Positions 18,562 to 21,293 of a DNA stretch of 21,293 bases are shown piece after piece. Below the pieces are notes generated by a model. That model saw only the letters and a program-made list of their open reading frames with translations, was not told the origin of the DNA and made no database searches. This stretch comes from Plakobranchus ocellatus (Eukaryota > Mollusca > Gastropoda > Plakobranchidae): the NCBI GenBank assembly GCA_019648995.1, contig BLXT01003727.1, forward strand, positions 1,778,384-1,799,676, read 5' to 3'. The position numbers were made by a program, and so were the translations under genes. How positions within the stretch are numbered: the first letter of the stretch is position 1; every line of letters begins with the position of its first letter.

Positions 18562-18734
18562 TCTCATGCATGTTCAGAACAGCCATAGATACTTCATGAG
18601 TCCAGGGACTGTTTTTGGGCAGTCCGATGCCGAGACCTGATCTACCAAACAAGTCACCTGCAGTGGTCAAGTCACAAAACCTTGCTGCTTCATGCTCCAG
18701 GCGTGGGGAGTCCCAAATAAAAGCATGTAGATCT
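18562..18734 (-). CDS. Nmdar1: GluN1 exon: S2 ligand-binding lobe, glycine-site aspartate
   Basis: Starts after TTCACAG with one base completing a Gly codon (phase 2 in) and ends HE+A before GTAAGTG (phase 1 out), 57 full codons. The product contains LHAFIWDS, whose Trp-Asp correspond to GluN1 Trp731 and Asp732; the Asp contacts the amino group of glycine or D-serine. It continues with [20 protein letters not shown] and [17 protein letters not shown], all hallmark GluN1 S2 sequence. The Cys fits redox Cys744. The small 5' residues (RSG-DLHA) join smoothly to the previous exon. Confidence 0.95.
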
Positions 18735-18899
18735 CTGTGAACACAAGCAGAATCACAAAGGCACAAACTAATCTCTGTCTGGCTAAAATGATGAACTTCA
18801 GTGAATTCAGTTATGCACACTAAGAAAGCAAATCCAAAACAGACTGGATACAGTAGAGATGTGGTTTTTTGAGATGAAGCCTAAGATTATCTAGGACTG

Positions 18900-19206
18900 C
18901 AAAAAAATCCAGCACTGAAGTATTAAGAGAGGCAGAGGCTGAAAGATCATTAACCAGTGTGATGTACAGACAGCAAGCAAAATTTGTCAGACTCGTCATG
19001 AGAAGAGAAGGTTTAAAACACATCATCACAACCGAAATGCTGGAAGGCAAGAGAAACAGACGACAAAGATACCTGCTGTTAAATGGACTCATTTCATGGG
19101 TGCAGACGACAAAGTCAAGGACACAATTGCAGCTACAAGAAACCGAAATCTTATAAGGGGAATGATTGCCAACGCAATGAAACAAGGCATCTAAGATAAG
19201 ATAAGG
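18900..19206 (+). mobile_element. 3'-terminal fragment of an RTE-like LINE
   Basis: The plus strand encodes the C-terminal region typical of this LINE group: EVLREAEAERSL, FVRLVMRREGLKHIITTE, EGKRNRRQR and, after a frameshift near 19070, IAATRNRNLIRGMIANAMKQ followed by a stop (TAA at 19192-19194). Immediately after comes a short GATAAGATAAGG tail, as expected for an RTE-type 3' end. It is 5'-truncated and dead, lies antisense in a GluN1 intron, and probably represents an insertion separate from the RT fragment at 15320-17060. Confidence 0.8.
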
Positions 19207-20018
19207 ATACACTTTGCTTTACTTCATTTGTAAGCCTGAAATTTAATATCACATTTACAAAAGTTTTGATGAGATTGTCATCCTAGAAGTTACATCTATT
19301 TGAAAGCCTTCTTCAGCATCACTTGTCTACAAGTCTAAGATCCTTCTGTACCATTATAACAGAGAAAATCTTCCTCATGGATGCAGCAAATTTGAGACTA
19401 CATCCTACCATTTTTTATGCTATATAACAATGCAAGATTATGACTGAGGCATATTTTATTATTCAGTTACCTTCAACTTTTCCCACCCGTTAAAAAAAAA
19501 GTCCTCCTTTTTTTCACTCCTCATGTTTGTGCAACTGAATGAAAATGAATTATCACTCAACCATGGAAAAAAGGATGGTATGATAGGCAAACAGTGGGCA
19601 AGCAGCACAAGAGTTTTTCAATTACAAAACCTGTATTAGATACTTGACAAAAATTTTTTAAAGAAGTGCAAAAGGCAGAAAGAATCTAAGACTTTTTTAA
19701 CCTCCAGCAGATTGTCACAGCAAAATCAAAGAGGCAAATTAATATCGTTGATTCATATTGGAATGATATCAGTGTGGCAAATGTTATTTGGTCATTACAA
19801 AATGCAAAATTAAAAAAAAAAGTAGCCACATAAAAATGGCTTTTACATTTTTTTTTAAAGCATCAAACGTTGGATATTAAGAATTATCAATACAAGAAGA
19901 CTCTATCAAAGATTATGAAAGAATTTAAAACATTTAGAATCATGATCACTGTCTCTAAATTTATTAATATGTCAATGTTACCCTTCACTTAAGAAAAGAA
20001 ATTCTGAGATATATTTAC
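19207..20018. other. GluN1 intron, remainder
   Basis: AT-rich intronic sequence between the LINE fragment and the next exon. No alternative exon, RNA gene or repeat recognised. Confidence 0.6.
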
Positions 20019-20179
20019 CCACTACGGATGTCCTCTATAGCTTCCTCAGCAGTATGGTAAGTTTTTTGCTTATCCATATTTCTGTACATGGTAGACAACT
20101 CTACCTGTCTCTTGAAGTACATTTCTACTGCGCTATCTTTGACTGTTGCATATTTAAACTGATCATTTGGATTTCGCAG
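20019..20179 (-). CDS. Nmdar1: GluN1 exon: S2 lobe, glycine-site region
   Basis: Starts CTG CGA AAT CCA after TTTAG (phase 0 in) and ends AGT GG before GTAAAT (phase 2 out), 53 full codons. It encodes [20 protein letters not shown], then [18 protein letters not shown], a clear GluN1 S2 stretch just after M3. Aligned to vertebrate GluN1 (VKQSSVD, Ser687-Ser688-Val689), this protein reads DSAVE, so the Ser688 position is Ala (GCA codon at 20131-20129). Ser688 contacts the carboxylate of glycine in the vertebrate structure. Confidence 0.95.
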
Positions 20180-21051
20180 CTAAAGATAAGAAGAAAAATT
20201 ATTGAAATCAATACATGCTGTCTACTAAAATAGCAGGGCAATTGCCAGTAGCACATTTATTTTGAGAAATCATAACATAAAATCAAAATTAAAGATTTAA
20301 AAGCGATAGAAAAAACTATGAGAAAAATATTGGAGACCATAAATCAGCAAAACTTGAAAAATGAAGAAAACCAATTTGTTTATTTGCAATAAAAATTTAC
20401 CTCTATATATATAAAAAAAAAAATTTGGCAAAGTCTTGAGACCAAGTCTAGGGAATCAAATTTTATAGTCTGGAGACAAAAAGCAATCTTCCTCCCTCCC
20501 CCCCTCTCTCTTTTTGATACTTTTAACTTCAACTCTATTCCGTTTTCACCTTTGCAAAGCTTACGCAATTGCATTCTTTGGCTCAATCAGCAATTTAAAA
20601 AACTTGACAAAAATTGTAAAAAATGTAATAACATAAAAATATTTCACAAAAAACGTCAATGCTTCCTTAAAATAAAACAAATTCTTCAGTTTCTATTGCC
20701 ATATCAAAGACAGGTATGTGTCCATTAAATACCGTAAGTTTATAAAAGAAAAAAAAAATGTTGAATTTTTTTTCAAAACATGAGCACTCAAATGCATAAA
20801 AAATTAGAGATATCATTTTTATTTTTTTGTTACAGTTTCAGATGTAAATCTGAGCCAAAACAAGTGATCATTGCATGCTTAGTGCGATTTGAATTAAACA
20901 TGATAAAATGATTGTGGAAAAAAAAAATCTTTAGTGTGATTTATTGTTCAAGCCACCATGACATATCCCACATGAACAAATATTAGATCGAAAAAGAACA
21001 AAAAAAATATAATAAATTTCATGAAATTGATTCTCTCGAACAAACACTTAC
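20180..21051 (-). other. GluN1 intron between M3 and S2 exons
   Basis: An 872-nt phase-0 intron from GTAAGTG to TTTAG. AT-rich, with a short CT-rich run near 20490-20513 and several A homopolymers. No other feature recognised. Confidence 0.75.
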
Positions 21052-21200
21052 CCTTGGATCATCAATGCCAGATATGAGAGCTGCAGGCCTGTCAAGCACA
21101 AGGAAAGCTGCCAGATTGGCTGTGTAAGAAGCAACGATAATCATAGCAAAACCAGCCCACACCATTCCCAGGACTCGGGCACTGAAACTTCGTGGAGTTC
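21052..21200 (-). CDS. Nmdar1: GluN1 exon: M3 channel-lining helix
   Basis: First exon of the gene visible here, but internal to it. It opens GA ACT CCA after CTAACACTAG (phase 1 in) and closes CCA AGG before GTAAGTG (phase 0 out), 49 full codons. It encodes [20 protein letters not shown] followed by IVAS and the near-invariant gating motif SYTANLAAF of ionotropic glutamate receptors, then LVLDRP and GIDDPR. PRSFSAR and FLVLDRP are characteristic of GluN1 rather than GluN2, AMPA or kainate subunits. GluN1 is the obligatory glycine/D-serine-binding subunit of the calcium-permeable NMDA receptor. The pore loop with the N/Q/R site is beyond the right edge. Confidence 0.96.
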
Positions 21201-21234
21201 CTAGTGTTAGGGAAAAAAGTCTATTAACCAAAGG

Positions 21235-21236
21235 GG

Positions 21237-21293
<57 letters not shown>
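21235..21293. repeat. (GA)n microsatellite at right edge
   Basis: Pure GA repeat from about 21241 to the window end, preceded by GGGGGAGAAA. On the GluN1 sense strand it is a (CT)n tract ending about 40 nt upstream of the M3-exon acceptor, so it extends that exon's polypyrimidine tract. Confidence 0.97.

Noticed and set aside
15320..19206. A single LINE insertion spanning both fragments
   Set aside because: Three GluN1 exons with intact frame and splice sites lie between the fragments, and the middle of the element is absent.
1..21293. CRISPR array, prophage or bacterial operon
   Set aside because: The repeats are microsatellites, minisatellites and retroelements without spacer structure; gene architecture is clearly animal.

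Overview
This is animal nuclear DNA, most likely from a mollusc and probably a gastropod. The evidence is split genes with GT-AG introns, AT-rich noncoding DNA packed with microsatellites and minisatellites, tRNA-derived SINE-like repeats, RTE-type non-LTR retroelement debris, and a PAN-plus-C-type-lectin gene of a kind common in molluscs. The species assignment is inference. No prokaryotic operon, virus or CRISPR array is visible. Both window ends run into (GA)n microsatellite, so the window may be one whole contig that broke at unassembled GA repeats.

Left third (1-5.2 kb, plus strand): repeat-rich flank with (GA)n, (TA)n, a degenerate ~66-bp tandem repeat and a SINE. It is followed by the last two coding exons of a secreted-type lectin gene: a PAN/apple-like segment at 3670-3971 and a C-type lectin domain at 4433-4837, joined in phase 0, with AATAAA signals downstream. 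A possible signal-peptide exon at 825-918 has the matching phase but is only a hypothesis.

Middle (5.2-9.7 kb): AT-rich spacer between two convergent genes. It holds a second SINE-like element, a (GA)n tract, a 34-nt alternating purine-pyrimidine (Z-DNA-prone) stretch, two similar GGGGG-core motifs in opposite orientation, and a 50-bp minisatellite just downstream of the NMDA receptor stop codon.

Right half (9.7-21.3 kb, minus strand): the 3' end of the gene for the obligatory NMDA-type glutamate receptor subunit GluN1. Six coding exons can be read with matching intron phases: 21200-21052, 20179-20019, 18734-18562, 18262-18155, 17673-17528 and 10154-9714. They give about 391 residues covering M3, the S2 ligand-binding lobe, M4 and the whole cytoplasmic tail. 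The N-terminal domain, S1, M1 and pore loop lie beyond the right edge. The last intron is 7.4 kb and contains a ~129-bp higher-order repeat, (ATG)n, (TA)n, a long CT tract and a decayed RTE-like retroelement; a second fragment from the 3' end of the same kind of element is in an upstream intron.

Most notable observations: the 3' end of the M4 exon with its splice donor is the terminal unit of an ~80-84-bp tandem array (17166-17562); a glycine-site serine equivalent to GluN1 Ser688 reads as alanine; the GluN1 tail carries RRPS and PPGY motifs; and the minisatellite after the stop codon repeats 5'-splice-site-like words on the sense strand. No wholly new biological system is evident.
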